Positions 55,722 to 64,000 of a stretch of DNA of 64,000 nt are shown in pieces. The position numbers and the translations under genes were made by a program. Every line of letters starts with the position of its first letter. Position 1 is the stretch's first letter. Source of the stretch: Methanococcus maripaludis (GTDB lineage Archaea; AGJL01; Methanococci; Methanococcales; Methanococcaceae); NCBI RefSeq assembly GCF_013760955.1, contig NZ_JACDUL010000004.1:1-64000 (forward strand). Direction: 5' to 3'. The notes under the pieces were generated by a model, which had not been told where the DNA came from, did not search any database, and saw only the letters and a list, made by a program, of their open reading frames with translations.

Positions 55722-55729
55722 TATATAAA
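55722..55729 (-). promoter_or_regulatory. TATA box of the feo transcript
   Basis: TTTATATA on the minus strand, a near-consensus archaeal TATA box, lies just upstream of the paired palindromes and about 60 bases past the tpiA stop, predicting a start near 55697 and a leader of about 390 nt to feoA. Confidence 0.55.
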
Positions 55730-55790
55730 TTTTTCTATGATAACCGGTAAAAATTGAATATAATTTAAAGAGTAAAAAAGAATTTTATTT

Positions 55791-56504
<714 letters not shown>

Positions 56505-56534
56505 TTATAGGTAACTTTTTGAAAAAAGGAGAAT

Positions 56535-57353
56535 TTAGATTTTTATTTCTTTTAATGCTTCTTTTACTTCCACATCTTCGTGAACAATTTTACAGATTGC
56601 ACTCGTAATTCCCTTGACATCTTTGTGTTGGAACACGTTTCTTCCAGATGCCACACCTTTTCCACCTGCGTGCATTGCATCTTTTACCATTTGTAAGAAT
56701 TCTTCGTCAGTGTTTGTTTTAGGGCCACCTGCAATAACAATTGGAGCAGGACATCCTTTAACAACTTCTTTGAATGTATCTGGGTCACCAGTGTAATTTG
56801 TTTTGATGATATCAGCACCAAGTTCAGCACCGAGTCTTGCAGCGTGAGCAACTACTTCAGGGTCTTTTTCATCTTCAATTTTTGGACCTCTTGGGTACAT
56901 CATTGCAATTAATGGCATTCCCCATTGTTCGCAGGTTTCTGAAATTAAACCTAAATCCCTGTACATTTCAAAGTCGGTTTCTGCACCAACGTTTACGTGT
57001 AATGAAACTGCATCTGCACCGAGTCTCATTGCATCTTCAACTGTTGTTACAATCACTTTTTTATTTGGGTCTGGTGAAAGGGAAGTTCCTGCTGACATAT
57101 GTATGATTAACCCGATATCTCTTCCGTAGCCCCGGTGTCCATGCCTTACAAGACCCTTATGGCCTAAAACTGCATTTGCTCCACCATCAGCAACTGCATT
57201 TGTCGTAATCCTCATATCTTTCAGTCCATCGAGTGGCCCCGATGAAACCCCGTGGTCCATAGGGATTATCACCGTTTTTTCACTTTTTTTATCGAATATT
57301 CTTTCTAATCTGATAAGTTTTCCTACGTTTTTGATATTGTCGAACATTTTCAT
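56535..57353 (-). CDS. 2-amino-3,7-dideoxy-D-threo-hept-6-ulosonate (ADH) synthase
   Basis: 272-aa class I aldolase-type TIM barrel. It belongs to the archaeal aroA'-type group that condenses 6-deoxy-5-ketofructose 1-phosphate with aspartate semialdehyde, the first step of the archaeal route to 3-dehydroquinate and aromatic amino acids. Marks: [16 protein letters not shown] near residue 28, [10 protein letters not shown], the Schiff-base lysine in [11 protein letters not shown] near residue 180, and [22 protein letters not shown] before ATG 57353 sets the start. Matches the M. maripaludis enzyme recalled as MMP0686. It could also keep some fructose bisphosphate aldolase activity. Confidence 0.92.
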   Translation of the reverse strand: MKMFDNIKNVGKLIRLERIFDKKSEKTVIIPMDHGVSSGPLDGLKDMRITTNAVADGGANAVLGHKGLVRHGHRGYGRDIGLIIHMSAGTSLSPDPNKKVIVTTVEDAMRLGADAVSLHVNVGAETDFEMYRDLGLISETCEQWGMPLIAMMYPRGPKIEDEKDPEVVAHAARLGAELGADIIKTNYTGDPDTFKEVVKGCPAPIVIAGGPKTNTDEEFLQMVKDAMHAGGKGVASGRNVFQHKDVKGITSAICKIVHEDVEVKEALKEIKI

Positions 57354-57755
57354 AAACAATCACCGTTAAAAGTATATAGAGTCGTCTTTGGATTTATAGT
57401 ATATAGTATGGAGAATATACTCTTGTCATTAAATTCCTTAAAATCTGCAAAACACCGCAATCGTACTTTTTTACGAATACAGCTTAATTTAACCAAACAA
57501 TCTCAGCAGTTAATAATACCACTGGTATGAAAAAAACAATCTAAACCCTAATGCGCCACATAATTTATTTATAATACATTCCGAATTCCTGATGTTACTC
57601 TGCCTATGCGTCATTTTCCATCCCTCTTTTTTTCGTTTGTAGTAGGTCTTTAATTTTGTTTTTTTATTTTACAAAAATTCATCTAGCTATATTGATATAT
57701 ATATTTTCCGATTTTGTTCATTGAAAAATAAACCGCAGATTGAATGAATTTTAAA
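57354..57755. other. Region upstream of ADH synthase, 402 bases
   Basis: Both neighbours read leftwards. Most is AT-rich, but about 57500-57640 has less skew and distinct composition. It includes a 34-codon minus-strand frame (ATG 57613, GAGGGATGG ahead), which looks more like a decayed fragment than a gene, and T-runs at its right edge. No RNA gene could be folded with confidence. Confidence 0.4.
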
Positions 57756-58397
57756 TTATACAATTCTATAAATATCCACTGGAACGTTTACAGCCTTTTT
57801 AGTATGGAATTCATAAATTGCAGGGATTCTAAAATCTGCCTGGAATATATTCGTAATTTCTAGTCCTTTTTCTTTAACGTAATTTATTAAAAAATCCCTC
57901 GTTGCAGTATTGTGGATTGTGTAAATTACATCCCCAATTTCAAACGCCTTATCTAAAAAAATCCGGTCAGCATACTTTTTTTGAGATCCAAACGGCGGAT
58001 TTTGAATAACTACCTTTTTTAAATTATTAAAATCGGAAAAATTATCTTCAAAATATTTTTTATCGATGTTTTTAACGTCAGAATTTATAAAATCGACCGT
58101 TAAATCCAAATTTGAATTCATATTTAAATTTTTCAAATTTTCTTTTGCTGTATCAATTGTTTCTTTATCAATATCAATCCCAACTGCATGTTCTGCGCCA
58201 AGCACTTTAGCACCGATTATAAGCCTACCGCTGCCACAACCAAGGTCAATTACAAAACTGCCTTTAATATCGTCTTTAGCAAACAATAAAAACTCGCTTG
58301 CGAGGTTTCCTTCGATAGAATACTGTTCAAGGTGTGCTTTTGGTTTTGGATGCGGTTTTAAATTGTCAAGTAAAATTTCAAGGTGTCTCTTTTTCAT
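57756..58397 (-). CDS. METTL5-like N6-adenine rRNA methyltransferase
   Basis: 213-aa class I methyltransferase. SAM-binding motif VIDLGCGSGRLIIGA near residue 48, acidic motif GIDIDKETID, and catalytic VIQNPPFGSQ near residue 132, the NPPF form that targets adenine N6. The layout resembles METTL5 and archaeal homologues that act on small-subunit rRNA; substrate is inferred. The most likely start is ATG 58397 after a weak GGGAT; an upstream in-frame ATG (58415) adds six residues. Not close to other RNA genes. Confidence 0.85.
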   Translation of the reverse strand: MKKRHLEILLDNLKPHPKPKAHLEQYSIEGNLASEFLLFAKDDIKGSFVIDLGCGSGRLIIGAKVLGAEHAVGIDIDKETIDTAKENLKNLNMNSNLDLTVDFINSDVKNIDKKYFEDNFSDFNNLKKVVIQNPPFGSQKKYADRIFLDKAFEIGDVIYTIHNTATRDFLINYVKEKGLEITNIFQADFRIPAIYEFHTKKAVNVPVDIYRIV

Positions 58398-58503
58398 AAA
58401 AATCCCAAAAATCATTATAAGAACTGATTAAAATTACAACTATAAAAAATCATTATTAAAAATAAAATTAGTTAAATAAAAAAATAATTATGGTTAAATT
58501 AAG

Positions 58504-58968
58504 TTATTCTATGTCGATTCCAGTTCTCTTAGCTTTTTCTGCTTTTGGAAGTGTCACAATTAACATCCCATTTTCAAATTTAGCAGAGGAATTTCCTTCG
58601 ACAACAGGTGCGGGTAATTTTATGGTTTTGTAAATTTCTTCGTCCTCAGGTACTTCTGAATAAATTATTTTTTCGGACTCCATTATTGCCATTGGAACTC
58701 TTTTTGCCCTTAATTCAAGAGTTTCTCCGATTGCATTGATTACAATGTCGTTTTTATTTACTCCAGGAACCATTGCAATTATCTTAATTGTTTCGTCGCC
58801 TTCAATCAATGTTATAGGCATGAAACCTTTTCCGCTGATTTCTAAGCCAATTGAGCTCATTTGAAACATGGATTTTCCCATTGGGCCACCAAAACCTTCC
58901 ATAGGAATGCCCATGCCGAAAACCTTAAAGATTTCTGAAAATGGATCTTTTGGATCTCTACCAAACAT
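58504..58968 (-). CDS. Small heat-shock protein, Hsp20 family
   Basis: 154-aa alpha-crystallin-domain chaperone that prevents aggregation of unfolding proteins. A Gly/Met-rich N-terminal arm ([14 protein letters not shown]) is followed by the alpha-crystallin domain from about residue 50, with [18 protein letters not shown] and [13 protein letters not shown] as the typical final strand, and a short C-terminal tail GIDIE acting as an IXI-like anchor. GGGGTGA precedes ATG 58968, and a TATA-like TTTATATAG lies about 40-50 bases upstream. Confidence 0.92.
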   Translation of the reverse strand: MFGRDPKDPFSEIFKVFGMGIPMEGFGGPMGKSMFQMSSIGLEISGKGFMPITLIEGDETIKIIAMVPGVNKNDIVINAIGETLELRAKRVPMAIMESEKIIYSEVPEDEEIYKTIKLPAPVVEGNSSAKFENGMLIVTLPKAEKAKRTGIDIE

Positions 58969-59122
58969 GTTTTATCACCCCGTTTCTAATAATACTTACT
59001 TTGAAGTTCTATATAAATATAATAGGTAATAATTTTAAAAATAGTGCTTCAAATGTAATATATTTAAAATAAAAGGACGTAACATTGTATTACTAATTCC
59101 TATTGCCGCAAGGTGGAAAATA

Positions 59123-60274
59123 ATGTTTGGAAGTTTAAAGGAAAAATTAAATAGTACAATTTCAAAATTAAGCGATAAAATTTATTCAAAAGGGAATGCT
59201 AAACCTGTAGAAGAGCCAATTTTAGATGAAACTCCGGAAAAAATTATTGAAGAAAACGAAACAATCTCAGAAGATTCAACAAATATTTTGAAAGAATCAG
59301 GAACTGAATCTTTCGCAAAAAAGGAAAAAGTTGGATTTTTGGATAAGTTAACAATTACAAAAAGCATTAAAAAAGTTCTTGGAAAAGATGTAGTTTTAAC
59401 GGAAAGTGATATTGAAGATATACTTGAAGAAATGGAAATGGAACTTTTTGAAGCAGATGTTGCATTTGAAGTAGTCGAAAAAATTATTGAATCACTAAAA
59501 AACCAGCTTGTTGGACTTAAAATATCTGCTAAGGATAATCCTGAAGAAATAACGATAAATGCACTCAAAAAATCCATAAAAGAAATCTTATCTCAGGAAC
59601 AAAGTGATGTTTTTAAACTTATCGATGAAAAAAAGGCTAAAGGAAAACCTGCAGTACTGCTATTTGTTGGAATAAACGGAACTGGAAAAACGACTTCCAT
59701 CTCTAAATTAGGATATATCTTAAAAGAAAGAGGATATTCTGTAGTAATGGCTGCAGGCGATACTTTTAGAGCTGGTGCAATAGAACAGCTTGAAGAACAC
59801 GGAAAAAATACGGCCATTAAAGTTATAAAACATCAAAAAGGTGCAGACAGTGCTGCAGTAATTTACGATGCGATAAGCCATGCAAAAGCAAAAGGAATCG
59901 ATGTGGTTCTTGCAGATACTGCTGGACGACAGACTACAAATATTAACTTAATGGACGAAATTAAAAAGGTAGTAAGGGTTACAAAACCCGATTTGATCAT
60001 ATTTGTTGGAGATTCCCTTGCTGGAAACGATGCAATATCCCAAGCAGAAGAATTTAATAATGCAATTGATATTGATGGTGCAATCCTTACAAAAACAGAT
60101 GCAGATGCAAAAGGTGGTGCTGCACTATCCATTGCATACTCAATTGGAAAACCAATTCTTTTCATGGGCGTTGGTCAAAGATATTCAGATATTCAAGAGT
60201 TTGACGTCGAATGGATGGTAAAAAAACTCTTTTCAGAAGAAGATACTAAATTATCGTCTGAAAGACAATTTTAA
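59123..60274 (+). CDS. ftsY: Signal recognition particle receptor FtsY
   Basis: 383-aa SRP receptor GTPase, which docks SRP-ribosome complexes at the membrane. An acidic N-terminal extension (about residues 20-60) is followed by the N domain of four helices and the G domain: [15 protein letters not shown] (G1) near residue 180, DTAGRQ (G3), and [10 protein letters not shown] (G4), with [12 protein letters not shown] near the end. AAGGTGG precedes the ATG. It is a single gene, divergent from hsp20. Confidence 0.96.
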   Translation: MFGSLKEKLNSTISKLSDKIYSKGNAKPVEEPILDETPEKIIEENETISEDSTNILKESGTESFAKKEKVGFLDKLTITKSIKKVLGKDVVLTESDIEDILEEMEMELFEADVAFEVVEKIIESLKNQLVGLKISAKDNPEEITINALKKSIKEILSQEQSDVFKLIDEKKAKGKPAVLLFVGINGTGKTTSISKLGYILKERGYSVVMAAGDTFRAGAIEQLEEHGKNTAIKVIKHQKGADSAAVIYDAISHAKAKGIDVVLADTAGRQTTNINLMDEIKKVVRVTKPDLIIFVGDSLAGNDAISQAEEFNNAIDIDGAILTKTDADAKGGAALSIAYSIGKPILFMGVGQRYSDIQEFDVEWMVKKLFSEEDTKLSSERQF

Positions 60275-60374
60275 TGGCTAACTTTAATATTTATAGTTCC
60301 TATCTTTTGGATTAATTGGCAAATTATATAAATATTAAAAACTTAACTTTTTTAACTAATTTACCGGTGGTATC

Positions 60375-60941
60375 GTGAGTACTAAATTACCTTATTTGAT
60401 AACTGCCTTTGGGATATCAGTTAATGTTTTAGGCGGATTTATTGCTACATTTTATGAATTACCCATATTTTTAAATAATCTTGGGACCATACTATGTGGA
60501 TTGTTGCTGGGGCCTGCAGGTGGTGCAATAACCGGCCTTTTTTCAAATCTGATAATTGGTTCTACCGTTAATTCTATTTATATTCCATTTACAATCGTAA
60601 ATGTTGTTGTGGGTTTTGTTGCAGGTTATGCCGCAATTAAACATAATCGTGAGTTTACTTCAATGATAGTGCATGCTTTTTTAATATCAATCATAGCATT
60701 ATGTCTTGCAATGCCAATAGAGATATTCATCTTTGGAGGGCCACTTGACCAGACCCTTATTTCATACGCCTCAACAATAACTGCAAATACGGGATTAAAC
60801 ATGTTTACTGCAACATATTTTGCAGAATTTCCACTAATGGTTGCAGATATTGTTTTGTCTGCGATTTGGGCTTATGCAATATTAATGTTACTCCCCACAA
60901 AAGTACTGACTATGTTAAAAATCAATAATGAAAATATTTAA
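60375..60941 (+). CDS. ECF transporter S component (substrate unknown)
   Basis: 188-aa membrane protein with about six helices, resembling substrate-binding S components of energy-coupling factor transporters. The first helices carry GGFIATFYELPIFLNNLGT and GLLLGPAGGAITGLFSN, with the small-residue LLLGPAGG pattern that contacts the T component. Translation starts at GTG 60375 behind GGTGGT. No T or A component genes are nearby, so it would use shared energising units, as group II ECF systems do. Probable vitamin or metal substrate cannot be assigned. Confidence 0.7.
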   Translation: MSTKLPYLITAFGISVNVLGGFIATFYELPIFLNNLGTILCGLLLGPAGGAITGLFSNLIIGSTVNSIYIPFTIVNVVVGFVAGYAAIKHNREFTSMIVHAFLISIIALCLAMPIEIFIFGGPLDQTLISYASTITANTGLNMFTATYFAEFPLMVADIVLSAIWAYAILMLLPTKVLTMLKINNENI

Positions 60942-60943
60942 CC

Positions 60944-60950
60944 TTTTTTT
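60944..60950 (+). terminator. Oligo-T terminator after the S-component gene
   Basis: A run of seven T starts three bases past the stop codon and is followed by a second T5. The convergent small membrane gene ends just beyond. Confidence 0.45.
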
Positions 60951-60955
60951 AATTT

Positions 60956-61141
60956 TTAAACTAATTTAAGCGTTTTTTGGCTGAAATAACATCCAAAACA
61001 TATTGTCGCTGCAAGAAATATCAATAGGGATATATTTAAGATATTTTGATCAGGCGCTAAATAATTTATAAATAAAACTGAGAATCCAAGTAAAATCAGT
61101 AATTTACACGTAATTAAATGTAATTTTGGATATTTTATCAT
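60956..61141 (-). CDS. Small two-helix membrane protein (61 aa)
   Basis: 61-aa protein with two hydrophobic helices (LLILLGFSVLFINYL and ISLLIFLAATICFGCYF) joined by a short polar loop. Its ribosome-binding site is weak (GGCGA), and no family is known to me. It lies between the S-component gene (convergent) and the uracil permease. It may be a real small membrane protein or a chance frame. Confidence 0.45.
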   Translation of the reverse strand: MIKYPKLHLITCKLLILLGFSVLFINYLAPDQNILNISLLIFLAATICFGCYFSQKTLKLV

Positions 61142-61248
61142 ATTTTTCGCCGTTTTATTTTTTTAAACCTTAAACTGTTTTTTATTTTAAATTCTTTTTA
61201 AATTGTATGCTAATTTATATCAGTTGTTCTTTTCTGCTGTTTATAATC

Positions 61249-61257
61249 TTATATATA
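61249..61257 (+). promoter_or_regulatory. TATA box of the uracil uptake operon
   Basis: TTATATATA about 70 bases before the permease ATG gives a leader of some 45 nt, containing GGAGGG at 61315-61320. Confidence 0.45.
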
Positions 61258-61326
61258 ATATTTTACCCATATTTATTTGGAATAAAAAAATGTTTTTCAA
61301 GGTTGTTAATGTTTGGAGGGTAAACT

Positions 61327-62568
61327 ATGAAAAGAATAGCTTTGGGTTTTCAGCATGTACTCGCAATGTTTGGTGCAACTGTAACCGTTCCCCTTGTTGT
61401 AGGGTATGCGATTGGACTTTCGATGTCTGAAATTGCGCTTTTGCTTCAGGCAGTATTACTTGCGATGGGTGTCGCAACACTTTTACAAACGTATGCAGGT
61501 TCAAGATTTCCAATCGTTCAGGGATCAAGTTTTGCATTTATTCCGGGATTAATTGCAGTTGGATCCGGAATGGGCCTTGCAGCAGTTGAGGGGGCTTTAA
61601 TTATGGGTGGAGTCATTGAAGCGGCCACAGGTGCACTTGGATTAATTGGTAAATTAAAAAAACTCTTTTCACCGATAGTTACGGGCGTTACAATCATGCT
61701 TATCGGGTTTAGCCTTGCAAATGTTGCAGTTCAGTATTCATTCAACTATTTTGCAGATCCAGCAGGTGGATCAATTGTAATATCTGCACTTGTTGCAGCA
61801 ATCACTTTTATAACAACAATACTTGTTTCACTGCAGGGAAAGGGAACCTTAAAAGCAATGCCGGTTGTAATCGGGGCGACTGTTGGATATATCATAAGTA
61901 TTTTCTTAGGTCTTGTTGACTTTTCAATGATGAACCAGCTTTCATGGTTTGCACTGCCAAAACTTATGCCTTGGGGAATGCCAGTATTCGACGTTAATGC
62001 AATTATAATATTGTTGTTTGCATTTATGGTCAGCATTATTGAAAGTGTCGGAGATTACCACGCAATTTCAACAATTGCAAATTTAAAAATTGATGACAAT
62101 AAAATAAACAGAGGTATCGCTTCAGAAGGGTTCTCCTGTACTCTTGCAGGTCTTTTTGGTGCATGCGGTACAACGAGTTACTCTGAAAACATCGGGCTTG
62201 TTGCACTTACAAAAGTTTCAAGCGTTCAGGTAGTTCAAATCGGTGCTGGAATTTTAATACTTCTTTCGTTAATCCCAAAATTCTCAGGTATTTTGGCATC
62301 AATCCCTGCTCCAGTACTCGGGGGGCTTACTACAGCACTCTACGGTATGATCAGCATTACAGGTCTTAAATTGATAAAAGACAAAGTTGAGTTAAACGAC
62401 AGAAACACACTCATATTAGCAAGCGCACTTATACTCGGTCTTGGTGCACCGCAACTTCCAGCAGAATTCTTAAGCCTGTTTCCACAGATCGTTTCAAGCA
62501 TTTTAGAATCAGGAATGGCAGTTGGTGCAATAACCGCAATATTAATGGACCAGTTATTAAAAAAATAA
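61327..62568 (+). CDS. Uracil permease (NCS2 family, UraA-like)
   Basis: 413-aa nucleobase:proton symporter with about fourteen helices. NCS2 marks are QHVLAMFGATVTVPLVVG at the start, PIVQGSSFAFIPGL in helix 3, MVSIIESVGDYHAIS and FGACGTTSYSENIG in the core, where the Glu and Gly-rich turns bind the base. GGAGGG precedes the ATG at the right distance. It is followed 36 bases later by upp, which makes uracil the probable substrate; xanthine is a lesser possibility. Confidence 0.93.
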   Translation: MKRIALGFQHVLAMFGATVTVPLVVGYAIGLSMSEIALLLQAVLLAMGVATLLQTYAGSRFPIVQGSSFAFIPGLIAVGSGMGLAAVEGALIMGGVIEAATGALGLIGKLKKLFSPIVTGVTIMLIGFSLANVAVQYSFNYFADPAGGSIVISALVAAITFITTILVSLQGKGTLKAMPVVIGATVGYIISIFLGLVDFSMMNQLSWFALPKLMPWGMPVFDVNAIIILLFAFMVSIIESVGDYHAISTIANLKIDDNKINRGIASEGFSCTLAGLFGACGTTSYSENIGLVALTKVSSVQVVQIGAGILILLSLIPKFSGILASIPAPVLGGLTTALYGMISITGLKLIKDKVELNDRNTLILASALILGLGAPQLPAEFLSLFPQIVSSILESGMAVGAITAILMDQLLKK

Positions 62569-62604
62569 TTATTATGAAATAACTTAAGAAATCGAGGGTG
62601 GATT

Positions 62605-63300
62605 ATGATAAAAGATGAAAGATGGGAAGGAGTTTACTCTTTTGAAGACTCGCCCTATTTGATGGAAACATTAACCGATTTAAGAAAGATTAGTACTGAA
62701 AACATATCTTTTAGAAAAGGACTCGTCAGACTTGGAAGATACATGGGCTATGAATTGACAAAAACAATGGAATTTGAAAAAATGCCCATTCAAACACCGT
62801 TAGAAAAAACAGAAGGCATTTTTTCAAAAGATAGGAAGAATGTAGTAATTATAACAATTTTAAGAGCTGCATTTCCACTTATGGAGGGGTTAATTAAAAA
62901 TTTCGAGTCTGCTAAGGTAGGAATTGTTTCTGCTTCAAGAGGACATGCCCCAGACTTTAAAATAGAGATGAATTATATAAAAGTTCCACAGCTTAACAGT
63001 GAAGATACGGTTATTATCTCTGACCCAATGATTGCGACAGGTTCTACATTAATACGAGTATTAAATGAGTTTAAAGACTCAAAACCAAAACGAATGCTTA
63101 TAGTTGGAGTTCTTGCAGCACCTGAAGGCATAAATGCAGTAAAAGCAGAATTTCCAGACGTTGAAATATTCGTAACAAAAATCGATGAAAAACTAAATAA
63201 AGACGGATATATAGTTCCGGGCCTTGGAGATGCAGGGGATCGTGCATTTGGCGAACCATATAAAGTATCTATGCTCCCGCAGATGCATAACTTGGAATAA
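62605..63300 (+). CDS. upp: Uracil phosphoribosyltransferase
   Basis: 231-aa salvage enzyme that makes UMP from uracil and PRPP. The PRPP-binding loop is [16 protein letters not shown] near residue 138, and the uracil-binding end reads [17 protein letters not shown], both typical. The [14 protein letters not shown] segment is the other active-site strand. GAGGGTGG precedes the ATG. It forms an operon with the uracil permease, so uracil is taken up and trapped as UMP. Confidence 0.96.
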   Translation: MIKDERWEGVYSFEDSPYLMETLTDLRKISTENISFRKGLVRLGRYMGYELTKTMEFEKMPIQTPLEKTEGIFSKDRKNVVIITILRAAFPLMEGLIKNFESAKVGIVSASRGHAPDFKIEMNYIKVPQLNSEDTVIISDPMIATGSTLIRVLNEFKDSKPKRMLIVGVLAAPEGINAVKAEFPDVEIFVTKIDEKLNKDGYIVPGLGDAGDRAFGEPYKVSMLPQMHNLE

Positions 63301-63390
63301 ACATAAAAAACTTTCTATTTCTCTTTTTTAAGTAATTATATATAGAATTTACACGTAATGTATTAAAATAGGCTTTTTGGAGGTATAATT

Positions 63391-64000
63391 ATGGATTTTG
63401 GCATATTATCGTTATTGCCGCCAGTTGTTGCAATTGGGCTAGCCTTGATCACAAGAAGAGTTTATATGTCTCTATTCTTGGGTATTTTGGCAGGATCCCT
63501 CCTTTACAACAATTGGAGTATCGTTGCGAGCGCGTCACATATTGTAAATACAATTATAGGCAGTGTTGAATTAACTTCTGTTACAGGCGTTTCTGCATTT
63601 ACTGGCGTTGGAAATCTCTGGAATTTGTTAATTTTGTTATTTTTAGTAATGCTTGGCATATTAATTGCATTGATCACAAGAGCAGGCGGAGCTCTTGCAT
63701 ACGGAAACTGGGCATCTACTAAAATTAAATCTAAAGAAAGTGCAAGCCTTTCAACTTCATTGCTTGGTATCTTATTATTTATTGATGATTATTTCAACTG
63801 TTTAACTGTCGGAACAGTAATGAAACCAATTACTGACAAATTTAAAATCTCAAGAGCAAAACTTGCATACATTATCGATTCGACAGCAGCACCTGTTTGT
63901 ATTTTAATGCCAGTTTCGAGCTGGTTTGCAGCAGTTGTTGGAAATTTGGGGGAATCTGGTGTTGGAAGCGGAGCTCTTTCAAGCATGAGTCCATCAAGTG
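63391..64000 (+). CDS. NhaC-type Na+/H+ antiporter, N-terminal part (runs off the window)
   Basis: The first 203 codons of a membrane protein begin at ATG 63391 behind GGAGGTATAATT. Family marks of the NhaC/MleN-like group are visible: LPPVVAIGLALITRRVYMSL, SLFLGILAGSLLYN, a GILLFIDDYFNCLTVG helix with paired Asp residues, and TAAPVCILMPVSSW. Such proteins exchange Na+ for H+ or act on organic acids. The C-terminal part and the stop are beyond the window. Confidence 0.85.
   Translation, partial: MDFGILSLLPPVVAIGLALITRRVYMSLFLGILAGSLLYNNWSIVASASHIVNTIIGSVELTSVTGVSAFTGVGNLWNLLILLFLVMLGILIALITRAGGALAYGNWASTKIKSKESASLSTSLLGILLFIDDYFNCLTVGTVMKPITDKFKISRAKLAYIIDSTAAPVCILMPVSSWFAAVVGNLGESGVGSGALSSMSPSS

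Larger units (their letters stand above)
55311..55790. other. feo control region, 480 bases
   Basis: Between the tpiA stop and feoA start, both on the minus strand. It holds a minus-strand TATA box (55722-55729), two adjacent palindromes just inside it (55682-55718), two tiny frames (27 and 16 codons), a third palindrome 55 bases before feoA (55365-55388), and otherwise AT-rich DNA. No larger gene is present. Confidence 0.6.

Noticed and set aside
61203-61430. Plus-strand frame before and overlapping the uracil permease
   Set aside because: It has no ribosome-binding site, overlaps the TATA box and the true permease start, and its second half is the permease read in another frame.

Overview
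The window is about 64 kb of AT-rich (roughly one third G+C) methanogen DNA. Gene content and protein sequences fit Methanococcus maripaludis or a very close relative. Diagnostic genes are O-phosphoseryl-tRNA synthetase, MfnB (methanofuran), MptN (tetrahydromethanopterin tail ligase), archaeal ADH synthase, the aCPSF1/FttA nuclease, a proteasome beta subunit, wecC-wecB, DUF1890/DUF1894 methanogen proteins and a class III (QXSXEXXXL) signal peptide protein. Ribosome-binding sites of the GGTGA/GGAGG type occur 5-10 nt before most starts, and several starts here were moved to fit them. Locus names of the MMPxxxx kind are recalled from the literature on strain S2 and were not checked by search.

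Layout. 0-5.7 kb: start of a peroxiredoxin, ZIP metal transporter, Dps-like thioferritin, an EF-Tu-like protein with a degenerate GTPase domain, aspartate dehydrogenase, PRC-barrel protein, an unlisted 56-aa protein and an orphan Dam-type methylase. 5.8-15.7 kb: a plus-strand run of a MATE exporter, exonuclease VII (xseA-xseB), a half-size EamA protein and the nucleotide excision repair genes uvrA-uvrC-uvrB, all of bacterial type. 15.7-18.2 kb: UPF0114 membrane protein and three unknown genes. 18.2-22.3 kb: iorA-iorB-paaK-ACT operon linking aryl acids to aryl-CoA and 2-oxo acids. 22.7-28.2 kb: orphan solute-binding lipoprotein, P-type ATPase with CorA, pilin-like protein. 28.4 kb: a tRNA, best read as tRNA-Arg(GCG). 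28.6-36.6 kb: mfnB, nhaP, wecC-wecB (UDP-ManNAcA for N-glycans), Nbp35/ApbC-type Fe-S carrier, MnmC-like methyltransferase, mptN, DUF1890.

36.8-46.4 kb: a PadR regulator with its own MATE exporter, DUF1894, leuS, proS, psmB and aCPSF1. 46.5-49.7 kb: two tandem secreted CWB2-like paralogues, then a secreted Cys/Asn-rich protein next to a NapH-like membrane ferredoxin. 49.7-52.9 kb: AzgA-type purine permease divergent from sepS, and a small unknown. 53-55.8 kb: feoA-(41-aa Cys-rich peptide)-feoB with a 480-bp upstream region holding three near-identical palindromes, a TATA box and two possible micro-ORFs. 55.8-64 kb: tpiA, ADH synthase, METTL5-like methyltransferase, Hsp20, ftsY, ECF S-component, a small membrane protein, uracil permease-upp, and the start of an NhaC-type antiporter.

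No CRISPR array, intact insertion sequence, prophage or rRNA was seen. The most unusual pieces are the feo control region with its micro-ORFs, a P-type ATPase with an altered ion site, a UvrC lacking its helix-hairpin-helix tail, the EF-Tu-like pseudo-GTPase, and the secreted CWB2/NapH cluster.
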